Source of the DNA: Cyanophora paradoxa
Lineage: Eukaryota; Glaucocystophyceae; Cyanophorales; Cyanophoraceae
Direction of reading: 5' to 3'
DNA: 64,000 nt
NCBI GenBank assembly: GCA_004431415.1
Contig: QPMI01000227.1
Span: 62,001-126,000, forward strand
Below the pieces are notes generated by a model. The model was not told where the DNA came from. It made no database searches and saw only the letters and a list, made by a program, of their open reading frames with translations. Positions 11,437 through 22,639 of the stretch are shown piece by piece (position 1 is the stretch's first letter; each line of letters opens with the position of its first letter). Both the position numbers and the translations under genes were made by a program.

Positions 11437-12508
11437 TCAGCCTGAGCCGCGCTCTGCACCCGGGCGCCAAAGGGGGTTTGCGGACCGCTGGCGGCGGTCG
11501 GCGGGTGTGCCCGAGAGGGTCCCGTCGCGCGGCGAGCGACGATGCCAGTGCAGCTGGCGGCGGACCTGCGGGGTGTGGGGCGGGGCGGGCAAGGCCTGAG
11601 GTGCGGGGGCGGGGGCGGACCTCGGCGTCGGAGAGGGCGTCGACGGCGGCGGGGTCGGTGAGCATGCCGCGCGGCGCCCCGGCCTCGTAGCGCTCGCCGC
11701 GCCCCTGCAGCCACTCGCGCAGCCGCTGCGGGAGGCCGACGCGGGCGAGGGCAGGGCAGCCGGCGAGCGCCCGCGCGTCATCAATCGATGCGAGGGTCTC
11801 CTCCAGCCGCAGCTCTTCCAGCCGCGCCGCCCCTGCGCTTGCCGCCCCCGCACACCCCACATCGATCTCGGCCGGCGTGTGACCGCGGCTGCACGCGCAC
11901 CGCGCAGTGGCGAGAGGGATGTGACGCCGGTGCCCGCAAGGTCGAGCGATGTGAGGGCGGGGAGGCCTGCACAGCCGTGCACGCGGGGTGAGGGCTGGTG
12001 GGTGAGAGGCCGAGGCCGGGGGCCGGGGTGTGCCGGGTGGCGGGCACGGGCGAGGGGCGCGAGAGCTGGCGACTCGAGCAGCGGGTTGCCTCGAAGAGAA
12101 AGAGAGCGAAGGCGGGGGAGGGCCGCCGGAAAGCCAGGGGGCAGCTCGATGAGGGAGTTGCACGCGAGGGAGAGCCTCTCTAGGGCCCCGAGCCGCAGCA
12201 CCCCCTCCGGCACGGACTGTAGCCCGCAGCCCTCCAGACGCAGTGCTAGAGGCCCTGTTTGTCTATGCTCTGTAGCACCGGCCCGCTTCAGCTACCCTGA
12301 TTGCTGTTGCAATTGCAACCGCGTGCGGTTGGGCAGTTGCGGTACGCGCGGGCTGGCGCTCACCTGCGAGCATGACCAGCCTCTGAACCAGCTGCGACTC
12401 ATTTGTCTGACCGGAAAGGTCCGCCTCCTCGAAGACAGAGGCCGCGCGGGCCGAACTGCTCGTATCGGGCTCGTCGGGCCCGGGCGCAAATCTGATCGAG
12501 TTGCGCAA
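11437..12508 (-). CDS. leucine-rich repeat protein
   Basis: The start is at 12508 (MRNSIRFAPGPDEPDTSSSA), continuing ESQLVQRLVMLA before an intron. The following exon reads LRLGALERLSLACNSLIELP, GFPAALPRLRSLSLRGNPLL, and a later one GLPALTSLDLAGT, all fitting LxxLxLxxN/GxL repeats. A further exon has ARLEELRLEETLASIDDARA and CPALARVGLPQRLREWLQGR. After the last intron a basic tail ends at a stop at 11437-11439. Four or five repeats are visible. LRR arrays bind proteins; no kinase or other partner domain is seen, so the partner is unknown. It is divergent from the AAGAB-like gene. Confidence 0.6.
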
Positions 12509-12807
12509 GGCCCCGCAGCGTAGGTGGAGGGTCGGATTGAGCTCATAACGCTGATTTAGATAACGTACACGGGTTCTCTCCTGACATCCGCCCTCGCTCG
12601 CTTGGACGGCCGGAGGACAGTAGCAAGGTGCTCGGGCCGGACGCTTGCCTCGCTTGAACTGCTTTCGCTAGACTGCGCGACATCGAATCAGCTCACGAGG
12701 GGCCCGCGGGGCAGCCATATGCGCACCATCGTGGATCGCACCTGTACCCCTTCCGCCGACCGCTCACTCGCTGCGGACCGCGAGCCGACGCGCGCGCGCG
12801 GGGAAGG
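12509..12807. promoter_or_regulatory. divergent promoter region, LRR / AAGAB-like genes
   Basis: A 299-bp spacer between two divergent start codons. No specific motif could be assigned; it is the only place for both promoters. Confidence 0.3.
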
Positions 12808-14031
12808 ATGCGCAACACTGTATGGGTGGCCGGCGCGCCGCTTGTGGGAAAAACCACCCTCGTACGAGGTGCTGCGGGCTGAGCGACGCCGCGCATATAA
12901 GGTCTGAACATACCCGCAGGGTTAATAGGGCAACCGCTAGATGTGGCGCATGGAGCGCATGAGGCCCCAGATTCGATGCGTACGCGCTGGAAGCTGGAGA
13001 CGAAGTACTACTCTGCAGACGTCGAGTTGCTCGAAGCCCGGCCCGCGGCGCTGACTGATCTTTCGACGCCTGGCCTTCAAGACGGAGGTTGCGAAGCACT
13101 CATCCTTGTGTTCGACGCGCACGAGGTCAGCGCTGCGCCCGTGCGCTTCATCGCGCCGACTGGGGGCGGCTTCGAGCAGATGGGGACGTTCGAGAGCGTG
13201 CGGGTGCTGTGGGAGGAGCTGCGGGCGCTGGATTGCGTGTCGCCTTCCATCATGCTCTGCGTCGGAAATCGCCGCGGGCCGGTTTCAAGGCCGACGGATA
13301 CGGCAGTCCACGCGACTGAGGAAGAGGCCGACGAAGAGAACGAAGAGACTTTGGCAGGCTTGGAGTGTGGCGGTTGGTGCAACGAGCACGGCTTCGAGTA
13401 TGTGGAAGCAGACCTGTCCCTGCCCGATGCACCACCTCGTTCGCCCGGCTCAAGCGTCCTCAGTTTCATGCGCTGAAAACCGGGCAGACGAATTACGCGG
13501 ACGCACGGGCCTTGCGCGAATTCGGGAGGCGCTCGCTTGCAATATGTGGCCCGACATGCAAATGAAGGTGCGCGGCCACTGCACCCCTGATCCGACGTGC
13601 AGACCCATGCAGCATTGGTTGGGACACCGCACACCGCAGGAGGAGGGCAACGCGCGCAAAGCGACACGCCCGCAGGAGCTGCTGGACGATTGCACCGAGA
13701 CACAGGGTGCGTCGCACTTTTGTTGCATCTCTACTCGCCTCCTGACGCTCGGGCAGCACACACAGAGTTTCAGAGATCCTCTGTGCAAGCCACCACATCC
13801 GCTTCAGAGCCAGCAGAATCGGGAACAAGGGATGTGGGCGATTTGGTGCCAGACTTCGGTCTGGGAACGGGCGAGGAGACAGACGAGCTGCAGGAGGCTT
13901 TTGAGTGGATGCGAGCGGTGCGGGAGCGGGCATCAACGCTGAATGACGAGGAGCGACGGAAGTTGGCTGAGCAAGCGGCAACTCGTTTCTACCAAATGAT
14001 AGGTCCAGATAGCGATGAAGACGTCCCGTGA
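12808..14031 (+). CDS. alpha/gamma-adaptin-binding protein p34 (AAGAB-like)
   Basis: The first exon MRNTVWVAGAPLVGKTTLVR contains a GTPase-like P-loop (GxxxxGKT). A canonical intron ending in ccccag near 12969 joins it to DSMRTRWKLETKYYSADVEL. Next come CEALILVFDAHEVSAAPVRF and GWCNEHGFEYVEAD, then after another intron GLARIREALACNMWPDMQMK, and after the third FEWMRAVRERASTLNDEERR before a stop at 14029-14031. This order (pseudo-Rab-like N-domain, acidic middle, C-terminal helix with a 'M-R-x-x-R...L...ER' pattern) matches AAGAB/p34, a chaperone for assembly of AP-1 and AP-2 clathrin adaptors. Its end lies 38 bp from the convergent rhomboid gene. The function is inferred from the family. Confidence 0.75.
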
Positions 14032-14069
14032 GACCTGAGAGTGCATATTTACAATCTGTATCACAGACG

Positions 14070-15733
14070 CTACACTTGATCATCTGGCGAATTTTGCGCT
14101 ATGTATTCTAAAGCAGCATCGACGTCCCCGCCTGAGGCTGCAAGCGCCTGCAAGGCGAAGTTTCGCTCGAATCCCATCTCGATCAGCTGTTGCAGACCGC
14201 TCTCGAAGGCCGGTGCATTGGCTTGTAAAGCTGGGAGGCCGCGGACTTCAGCAGGACTTACGATAAGAGCTTGCACTGCTGGTGCTTGCACATGGCTTGC
14301 TTGCACTGCCGGTGCTTGCGCATTCCTGCCAAACATTTTACACGGCGAATCGATTCATGAATACCTGCTCCCTCAAATCGAATATGCACGTACGGTTCTT
14401 CCAGAAGAGAAGTGGGCAGCCTGTGGTAAGATGCACTTCGCAATCCTGAAATGCGTGCGAGTATCCTAAACGCTGGAGTGTCATCAGTGACCGGGCTACC
14501 CCAACTCAAATGATACACACCCCTGAAAGACAGAAGCAGCCTGCTGCTGCCGTGGGTTTCGAAGAGACTGCGAACCAGCGTAGCCTGGGTTCGTGATCCA
14601 ACCCTGCCCGGACAATAAGCACGTTTCGTCCGTTACACACTAGAGAAGTGCACCTGGCGGCTCCCAATGAAGCTTGTATCCATTTTATTTGCCAGAACCG
14701 AAGGAAGCATGAATACGTCCAGCAGTCGATACACATCTGTGTTCGAGGGGTAAGCGATGTATGAGCTCTAAAAAACACTGATCTCCAACTCACAGAGGTA
14801 TCCGGCCAGCATTCCACTGAGATGCCCCATAAAAGACACACCCTGGGCCACGATTTGCAACACGATAAGCATCGCCCACGGGTAGTATTTGGCGGGAACG
14901 TTGAAAAAGCCAAAGATGCTGCACTGTAGGTCAGTCGATTGACACATGGCCGATACCACAGCATGACGACCTCCTGTACTCGGACTGGGAGTGGTGGCTT
15001 TCAACAACAAGCATGCCGAAGATAATGCCGGAGTATCCCACGCCGCACTCCATAAAAGGCATCGCCCAGATCGTCACCGGCCATACCATTAGAACGGCCA
15101 GCACGAAGTCTATGACGCCCGCTGCCAGCATAAACAAGAGCTGGAGGTACAGGAAGTTGAACGATCCAACGATTCGTTCCAATGAAGACCCCATGGGATG
15201 GAATGCCTGATCAATGCCCGCGAGGCAGTCAGGCGCCAAAGCCGCAGCGATGAATGTTCGCCGCACCATCATATTGAACACTATATGGAGGATTCCGACG
15301 TGGAAGAAAGGTGCAGTGAACCAGCGGAACACTGGCGAGCGCGTCATATTGGCCTGCAAACTGGCGAAAAGCGCCGTAAATCGAGCTAACCATGGTAGCG
15401 ATAGAAGACGGACGCGGGGTTGTTGCATACGTAGCTGTAGTCAAAACCGAAAAGGAGAACGCAGATGTAGATAGCCACGTTTACAAGAAGTAGCCATCGC
15501 GTAACGAGAGGTGTTTGCTTGACCCTGCGTGCTTGGTAATCTCAAGCCTGGTCGTAAGAGGGGCTCGAGGTAGGCCTCGCAGCGCGCCGCGACTTGGCAA
15601 GAGATCTAGAGTTGCCTGAGGAGGGCGAAACCAGGGCGAGTGCGCACCAGTCCTGGATCCGCGTCGTTATCGACGCTTGCGTGACGGGCTGGACCATGTA
15701 AGAAGTCGCTCGATCCGCGCCGACTTCGATCAC
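14070..15733 (-). CDS. rhomboid-family membrane protease with C-terminal UBA domain
   Basis: Membrane segments start with WLLLVNVAIYICVLLFGFDY. Then come FRWFTAPFFHVGILHIVFNM (His and Asn of the rhomboid H-x-x-x-N motif), a segment with LLFMLAAGVIDFVLAVLMVW, GVGYSGIIFGMLVV with the catalytic-type GxSG, and VAQGVSFMGHLSGMLAGYL with the histidine of the Ser-His dyad. The C-terminus GLQQLIEMGFERNFALQALA with GGDVDAALEYIAQ is a UBA domain and stops at 14070-14072. Rhomboid-UBA proteins of this layout (plant RBL and UBAC2 relatives) sit in ER or plastid-type membranes and bind ubiquitinated clients. Here the dyad looks intact, unlike UBAC2. The N-terminal start at 15733 is a guess. Confidence 0.65.
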
Positions 15734-15870
15734 TAGGCGACTAGGCCGGCCAGGGGAGGCTGCTGGGCGGCGACTTAGCTATTCAGCTAGCGATTACTGT
15801 TTACGCGAGAGTTGGAGAAGCGTTATCCTGGCTCCTGCGGCAGAGAGAGAGAGAGAGAGCAAGTAAAAGA

Positions 15871-15960
15871 CACTCCCAGGACTCGAACCCGAGTCTGGGT
15901 GGCGCGTTATGAGATGCTCGTTGTCGGGGTAGGTAACGTATTTGGTTTCAAAGCATTACG
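15871..15960 (-). other. tRNA-like fragment with Pol III B box
   Basis: On the minus strand 15879-15889 is a perfect GGTTCGAGTCC B-box/T-loop. Flanking bases give a weak T-arm. No acceptor or anticodon stem could be paired, so this is at most a tRNA relic or SINE head. Confidence 0.3.
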
Positions 15961-16404
15961 TGCATTACGTTTAGAAGATTTACACTGCTTTCTCTCTCTC
16001 CGGTTCCTCTTTCTACGCTACGGGCGCGCCGGACCTCCTACCTACAGCGCTTTAACTGTACCGAAATGCAGCTGAGACGCGTAGGCTTATAATGAGTTCC
16101 CCCCACCGCCACGAGACGCCCAGGGCCCCCGCCTCTCCTCTTCCATCGGATGGGGTGCCGCATGCAGTGCCAACTTCGGGATCCCTCTGCGGCCCCCATG
16201 TGCTGTTTTCCCGTAGTGTTTCCCCCTAAGGGCCCGGCATCCCCCGGGTACCAGCACGTAGCGTTTAGCTACCGTGTGAAGAGCACGTGGTAACTGTCAA
16301 AAGACCAGGTCCCTTGTTTCAATGCTAGCTTCCGAACAGCAACGTAAGCCAGGTAGCCCCTCGCGCCCATTGCGTAGAAATAACGAACCTCTAGACCACT
16401 AGGT

Positions 16405-17010
16405 CAAAAATCGAACTCCACACTGACACACTTGCATTGCTTTTCTATGTGTACACAGGAATGGATCCGGTAAGTCATCGTGAGGGACGAAAGTGCTCAT
16501 TTTTTTCTGATCAATGGCAGGTGCCACGGTGTATGACTCCGATTTGCTTTGGATAGCTGAACGAGCGCTCTCGCCTTCGAGAGGAGCGGAGGAGCTCGCA
16601 ATCAGCAGTTCAACCGGAAGAAAGCGTGCCCGATTTGTTGCCAGCAATACGACTGAAGTAGTCGCCGGTTTCAAATGCAGGGAATCCAAGCTCTGTTGGC
16701 GGCGCCAACCGGAAATCGGTTGGCGGAAATCGGCCACTCAGCCGCAGGAAAAGCAGCACGATGATGCCGACAGAAGATGCAAACACTATAAGCCCGAATA
16801 GGGAGAGAAATCCGCCATATCGAATCGCCGATGCGGAATTGACTAGCAGAACGGGCAAAACAATTTGGCTGCCAAGATACAGCTCGAGCTGCGGGAATGC
16901 AAAGTGACGCCTCTTCCAGAGGAACATTACTCCACGCACAACACCAAGAAAAGCCATGAGCATGAAGCACCAGAACAAGGCGCCCCTGTAGAGCAAGTAA
17001 GTGCCAAAGC
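16405..17010. pseudogene. mosaic pseudogene built from the WW gene and the PKD membrane gene
   Basis: 16405-16570 copies about 22816-22977 of the CEP164-like gene, including an intron. 16571-16630 copies 23222-23280. 16631-16690 resembles 28908-28967 and 16695-17010 copies 29955-30307 of the PKD-domain gene, with near identity over the last 260 bp. The pieces are joined without the intervening DNA, so the locus is a collage of two unlinked genes with internal deletions. It codes for nothing complete. Confidence 0.75.
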
Positions 17011-17024
17011 AGTGCACATAAAAT

Positions 17025-17215
17025 AATTGCGATTACGATTACGATTACGATTACGATTGCGATTACGATCGTAATCAGGGTTGCGATTACGATCGTAATC
17101 AGGGTTGCGATTACGATCGGAATCAGGGTTACTAAGTTAACGTTGCGATTACGATCGTAATCAGGGTTGCGATTACGATCGTAATCAGGGTTGCTAAGTT
17201 AACGTTGCGATTACG
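17025..17215. repeat. GATTACGAT/CGTAATCAGG minisatellite
   Basis: About ten imperfect units built on ttgcgattacgatcgtaatc with a 30-nt higher-order period and a few 'taagttaacg' interruptions. The core is partly palindromic (gattacgatcgtaatc). Related units occur at 17757 and at 35310-35530. Confidence 0.8.
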
Positions 17216-17216
17216 A

Positions 17217-17295
17217 CGTCCAACTTTCGTCCAACTTTCGTCCAACTTTCGTCCAACTTTCGTCCAACTTTCGTCCAACTTTCGTCCAACTTTCG
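17217..17295. repeat. 11-bp minisatellite (cgtccaacttt)n
   Basis: About seven perfect head-to-tail copies of an 11-bp unit directly abut the GATTACG array. The same unit appears at 26748-26953 (degenerate, reverse strand) and at about 28125-28160. Confidence 0.9.
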
Positions 17296-18098
17296 AATTC
17301 GTCCAGCCTCCATTCTGCCGATGGGCACGTGCGCACGCCGGGGAAGATAACTGGTTCTTCCAGAGAGCCCGCCGGAGAGCTCCACGTGCGTGTGCAGCCT
17401 CGTGCCGCGTGCCTGGGGCAGAACCGGTTCTTGTGGGCCGGGCGAGCGTTCGCCGCGCGCGGCGCGCAGTTCATCATTCGAGAAGGAGTTCCGCGGTGGC
17501 GATGGGGAGGTCAGCCGCCGCCGCCGCGCGCGGGCGGGCCTTGCGCTTCCTCACCGCCCTCGCCCTCCGATCCCCTGCCGAGTGCCGCCCCGGGTGCGGC
17601 TTCCGGGCGGACCGCGACGGCGGCGCCGCGCGGTGCGTGTTGTGTCTATACACGCCTATACACAATCGCTGCTCCCCCCGCCTAGTCCCGACACGGCCTA
17701 GCCACGGCGTTATTTTCCGTCTAGGGCGGGCTCGCCCTCCCAGCCCGCCGCAACCGTGATTACGATCGTAATTCGTCATCGTACTAATATTAATTGCACA
17801 CACCTCTCGCAGGAGCATCCTGATCCGCTACGGCTCGGGCGTGGACGCGAAGCGCCTGCTCAGCTCGTAGCTAGGCTCGGCTCCCATCCCCTTTTCCCCA
17901 TCAGGGCACCAGTCCCTGCGGGTTACGCTCTCACCCAAACAGCACGGGTACAGTCAAAGCGCTGTAGGTAGGAGGTCCGGCGCGCCCGTAGCGTAGAAAG
18001 AGCACTAGGTCCCTTGTTTCAATGCTAGCCAGAACAGAAATCCTGCGATGTCTGCCCTGTGGATGAGCGCAGTTTAAGGCCACCTCCCTGGAAGCGAG
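17296..18098. other. gap between minisatellite and PPIL2
   Basis: It contains GC-rich open frames on the plus strand, including a stretch RFLWAGRAFAARGAQFIIR and a short terminal SILIRYGSGVDAKRLLSS-stop near 17875. They may be exons of an unrecognised small gene, but no family pattern is secure. The last part holds the right arm of the inverted repeat. Confidence 0.3.
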
Positions 18099-20592
18099 TC
18101 AAAAGAGTACCAAGGGAGGGGCGAGTGCGAAGCGAGGGGGAGAAGGGGGGGGGGGGGGGGGGGGGGGGAATACCTGGACACGCGCAGAAAACATCCCACC
18201 CTTCGATTCACTCGGTGCACTCGGTAGTCCAGCCTTCGCTGCGGATGCGGAAGCAATGGGAGCGACTGGAGCAGACGGTGGGCTCGGGCTTGGGGATATC
18301 GCAGGGTGCGGTGGGCTTGGAGACGCTCTGGCAGCTGCAGCGACTGCAGGGCTCGATGATGATAAATAGCGGCCAACACCGCCCGAAGCCTTCTTCTCGG
18401 TTGGACCAAACAGGAAATCTGCATAGGCTGCCATCTCTCTATCTAAAATCACCGTGAGTAAACACGCAAATAGGGCAAAGGGTAAAAGCAATGGTGCACA
18501 CCAGCCTGTGTTCTTTTCTTCTCTGCCTCCTTCAGCGCTTCCACTTGCTCGTCGGGTTCATCATATGGGTTCACAAAGACCGCCGTCTTGATGATTTTGA
18601 TGGGCTCCTTGGGGCGATCGTCCTTGTTAGTCTCCACTTTCTCCATGGCGGCGAGTGTTGGAAGGCCGCCAACAACACGCCCGAAAATGGTGTGCTTCAA
18701 GTCCAGGTGTGTGCAGCTCTTGAACGTAATGAAAAACTGCACACTTGTCTGTAATCAAAAACGAGCACAGAGGCAAGGGTTTTCACCTGCGACCCATTGG
18801 TATTTGCTCCGGAATTCGCCATGGACAGAATCCCCCGACCGTCATGCGAAAGCGATTGCCTAATCTCGTCCTTGAATTTCTTCCCGTAAATCGATTCTCC
18901 ACCCCGCCCTGTCCCTGTCGGATCCCCACCTTGGATCATGAAATTCTTAATGAGCCTGTGGAACCTGCAATATCCTATCAGCCTCGTATCCAGTAGACGA
19001 TTCCTGATATCATGCCCGATAAAGCAGCTCACGCTACGCCATCGTAGTATCCCCTCTCGCACAATCGAATGAAGTTTTCACATGTTCGGGGAGCCTGATT
19101 GGCGGAAGAATACGAGCTTCAGAGCAGCATTTGGGTACGGAGGAAAGAAAATCTCACGAGATCGCAGTGCAGCTCGAGGTTGATGTCGCCGTGGCTTGTA
19201 GTTAGCTGTACGTAGCCTTTCTTCTTCGGCACCCGGCCCTCGTCTGCCTTCACAGCGTGCTCCTGCTTGGTGATAATGCTCATGGCCGTTGACGTGAACG
19301 AAGCAGCCATTCTCCCGGTGGATATGTTGAGCACTTCTGGCTTCTTGGAAGATGTGCTGGTTGATGCTGCAGCAGCCTTGTCCGAGTCAGTCTTCAATTT
19401 CTTGCTGGCAGCAGAGGCGTCGCCTGCTGGAGTTCCGCCGCTTTCTTCCACGCCTGGCGCTGCCTTGGCAGCCTCTACTTCTGCGGCATCGGCCTCAGCC
19501 TTCCTCTTCTGAGCCTCCACCCGAGCCTCCTCCCTCTCTGCCTGCAACACACGAGAATGGGCCCCACTGGAAGAACAAAAACAGGAAGTAGGCACCAGCT
19601 TTTGAAAGATGCGTTTCGTTGCTGGAGTCCAAGTAAGAGGGACGGATTGAGTAAGCACGCAAAAAAAATGGAGAACCGTCATTGGCGTTGACCGTTTCGA
19701 GGGCACCATCATCAATGCGCGTTGTGTTCGAGACAACATGGTAGAATTTATCTGCGGTCAGCCCATCTGTCTTCATTGGATCCTGCGGAGGTGTCGGAAT
19801 ACACGAGCAGCAACACATGCACGAACAAGAGCACCGGCACACCTGCAGAACAACGAGATCCCTCCGAGTGAAAGGCTCATCGGTGAGCAGGTCTTTCCAG
19901 TGCTTCGGCTTGATGCAGAGCTCTTCGATGGCATCCCACGAGTACACATTACTGCCATTGGAAACTCAGATTCAGGGGGGACAAAGAGAATTCGCAGGAA
20001 TTCACCCCGTCTGCCGAACCGCCACGATCTTAGTAAACTCGTTGAACACCTTGAAAGTGACAGGGCAGTGGAACTCGCCTGCGAGAAAATAAATGCCCAG
20101 CCAAGCACTCCACGGCAGCACCTCCGTCGCACACCATTACCGTTCTTGTGAAAGTTGAGCTTGACCAATTCTTTGGCGCTCATTGGCTGGCCAGTGCAGG
20201 GGTTCTTGCCGTACTTTTTCTAGGCCGCGGATCTGTGAGCCAGACCGAGCGTACGTGCGCGCGTACGCACCAACCATGGTACGATCGAGAGGATTTCCTG
20301 CGCACAACACGCATCAAGCGTGCAAGAGGCTCTGAGACAGAGATGCACACGAAGATGTGGCCCTCCGCATCGCACACCGGGTCCTCCCAGTTCTGGAACG
20401 AAAGCGAGCACGCCGAATAGGGCAGCCTGCGCACACCGCTAGCGGCAGCTGCTTTCTTGCCGCCCCACTCCTCCTTCCACTCTGTACTCGTGCTGTGCGG
20501 GCGTGAGGGAACGATCACAGACGGGTCGCGGGTCGCTCAGATCGGCGCGCGTACATCCACATCTTGTCCTTCGAGTGCTGGTTCTTTCCCAT
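18099..20592 (-). CDS. PPIL2: PPIL2-type U-box cyclophilin
   Basis: The start at 20592 gives [14 protein letters not shown], the family N-terminus. Downstream exons follow the family order: [20 protein letters not shown] (start of the U-box), [58 protein letters not shown], a Lys/Glu/Ala linker, [12 protein letters not shown], and the cyclophilin domain ([90 protein letters not shown]). The exon ending GGVGRYL gives the usual C-terminal region. PPIL2 is a nuclear, spliceosome-associated ubiquitin-ligase-type cyclophilin. The 3' end is uncertain: an intron with a roughly 30-nt homopolymer G/C tract follows and the true last exon may lie nearer 18025. Confidence 0.85.
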
Positions 20593-20853
20593 TTTGCTGT
20601 TTGAAGCGCCTGTCGCTCTGTTGCTTGTTCTTCGTTCTTCACTGCGTCGACGTCAGCCGCGCGATGTCTTTGGCCCGAGCCTTTCCTTCCGCTTCCTCCC
20701 CCCCCCCACCCCCCCTCCCCCCCCCCCCCCTGTCCATGCCCCTGACCCTGCCCCCGCCTTCTCCTTCCGGCGCAGCCTCCCCATCCTCCTCCCCCCGCAC
20801 TCACCCCCTCCCCTTCACTGGGAAGACGCGTACGGCCGCGGAGGCCATTGGAA

Positions 20854-20983
20854 AGACGTGGGAAGACCCAACGCGCGTGCACTCGGAGACGGGGGCAATT
20901 GGAGACAGCGAGCCGCTGGACTGCTGTGAGATCGGCTCGCAGGTTGCTGTGTGCGGGCAGGTCAAGCAAGTCAAGCCGCTCGG
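20854..20983 (+). pseudogene. dispersed copy of one pyrophosphatase exon
   Basis: It copies 8638-8767 of the pyrophosphatase gene with a handful of substitutions, in an open frame. The signature reads GDSEPLDCC instead of GDSDPLDCC, so a metal-binding Asp (yeast D117 equivalent) is Glu. It stops matching at the exon's KPLG, where the sequence diverges to an early stop. It lies just upstream of PPIL2's 5' end on the opposite strand, behind a polyC tract at about 20699-20730. An isolated exon cannot give an active enzyme. Confidence 0.8.
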
Positions 20984-21089
20984 CTGTGAGCATGCATACG
21001 TAGTAGCGCCGAAGATATGCCACTAGCTACTAGTACGTGAGATTTCGATTTCTACGAGCAGCGGACAGCACGGAGGTTGCGACGGGCTC

Positions 21090-22639
21090 ATGGCGTCAGA
21101 GATAGCTAGCTCCGATGCAGACGCGCTGCCGGAGCCGCCTGGGTATGAGCGATCGACGTCGGCGCACAGCCGGGACACGTCGCGCGGCTCACGGCACCGA
21201 AGCGCGAGCAAGACTGCGGAGTCAATGCAGCTCGCTGTGCTTCGGGAGCGCATGGTCCGATCTCCCTGTACTCGTCCCCGAGGCGCTCGTGCCCGACGCC
21301 TTTCGACAGATTTTCACGCTTGCAAACCTCATTGGATGCGTACGCGAGCATACTAAGCGCAAGCTAGGCGAGCATACCAAGCGCAAGCGCAGGTCGTGGA
21401 GGTCACAGTTGGAAGCAATTTCTTCGCGGCTGGCGGCGCGTCCCAAGCAGCTGCTGGTGCTACGTCTGAAGAGGGCGAAGCCGGCGCTTTCCATGTTTTC
21501 CGGGGCGTCCTGTACGCAGCGCACACGCGCAAGACCTGTTTCGGCGTAATTCTTCTATATCCGAGAGTCATTTGCTCATGTTGCAAGAATACCGGCTACA
21601 GGGGCGTGTCAGGCCAAAAGCCTTTGATTATCTACAGGTGCACCGTGGCACTTTAAATCGCCTAGCATCGCCTCTGCAGCCCTCTTCGCCGACTTCTTGT
21701 CCGAATTGGCAGCCGTGACCTCCTGGAGCTACGAAAGCTGGACGAAACTTTTGAAAGCACCATGTCGTGCGGGCACCTGCATTTCAACTTCGGTTCTCTG
21801 AATTCAACCGACGTCAGGCACATGCATCCTCAAATCCCCCGCGACCTGAAGCCGTGGATTGCCGTGCAGGAAGCAGCGGACGCTCCTCAGGTGAGGTTTT
21901 ACGTTTTCGGACCCCTAACTTTAGTCGATCAATTGACGACGGGAATGGTAGTGGGACCCAAGGCTGGATTGGAGTGATGATACATTGAGCCATGCAAGTA
22001 GCTTTAGTCTGGGATTCGATCAGTTCGCTGTGGCAGCAAGCTATGGGTACCATTCGACATACCAAGACGATTTGTATACCACAGCGCTCGATCGCTCGAG
22101 CGAGTTTTACCAACTGCACAGCCACGAAGCGGAAAAGCTCGCAAGAGAGATCGCAAACGTGCATTTGAGATCGCGAACATGCATTATTTTCTTTATCTAA
22201 CCGCATCGCAGACTCCTAGCAAAAACTGCCATGTGGCAGAGGAGCGTGGCTTCCACGTTACTGTAAATGAGGAGGATCGGTATAGCGCAGTTCTGTCACG
22301 GGAGCCAAAGCAACTTGGCGTTCCACCACGCAAGAGGCCCAAGACGTCTTCTCAGAAACGCAGGAAACAGAGTCATGATGACTCGGGTTTTGAAGGTGAA
22401 ACTATTTGCTGATCTTGTCGTATCTTCTGGGTGGTGATGGGGATGGGGTTGTAGGCGACATCTCGATCTCCGAGAGCGACCAGGCTCGTACCAGTGCTAG
22501 CACTGCCCGTCCTGCCAGTCGACCGTCTGCCCATCCATCGGCTGGGCCCCAGAACGCCATCATTGGCGACAAGCCTGAAGTGTTCGTTTTTTCGTCCGAA
22601 AATGGGAGTGATTCGACAGGTGGGCCGATTCTGTGAGTC
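21090..22639 (+). CDS. hypothetical multi-exon gene, perhaps 5' part of the WW-domain gene
   Basis: Plus-strand exon-like pieces follow each other with plausible short introns: MASEIASSDADALPEPPGYE, HLHFNFGSLNSTDVRHMHPQ, a segment with SHASSFSLGFDQFAVAASYG, ERGFHVTVNEEDRYSAVLSR, and an acidic/serine-rich DISISESDQARTSAS-type stretch. No domain is recognised. Because the next exons downstream on the same strand encode a CEP164-like WW segment with no clear promoter gap, this may be the N-terminal part of that gene. Confidence 0.35.

Larger units (their letters stand above)
16007..18002. repeat. 57-bp inverted-repeat pair bracketing a repeat patch
   Basis: Sequence 16007-16063 (containing gggcgcgccggacctcctac) reappears inverted at 17945-18002 with about one mismatch. 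A separate 23-bp stretch (aggtcccttgtttcaatgct...) is present in direct orientation at about 16308-16331 and 18008-18031. The arms enclose the mosaic pseudogene and the two minisatellites, and could be terminal inverted repeats of a composite non-autonomous element. I saw no clear target-site duplication. Confidence 0.5.

Noticed and set aside
15871-15960. tRNA gene on the minus strand
   Set aside because: Only the B box and a weak T-arm fit; acceptor, D and anticodon stems cannot be paired.
17025-17300. CRISPR-like regular array
   Set aside because: Units are contiguous minisatellites without unique spacers, in a eukaryotic context.
17329-17685. DHHC palmitoyltransferase N-terminus (RFLWAGRAF segment)
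   Set aside because: Resemblance is to a short, weak motif; no DHHC cysteine-rich domain found nearby.
20640-20820. Proline-rich protein start in front of the copied pyrophosphatase exon
   Set aside because: The prolines come from a polyC tract; no evidence it is translated with the exon copy.
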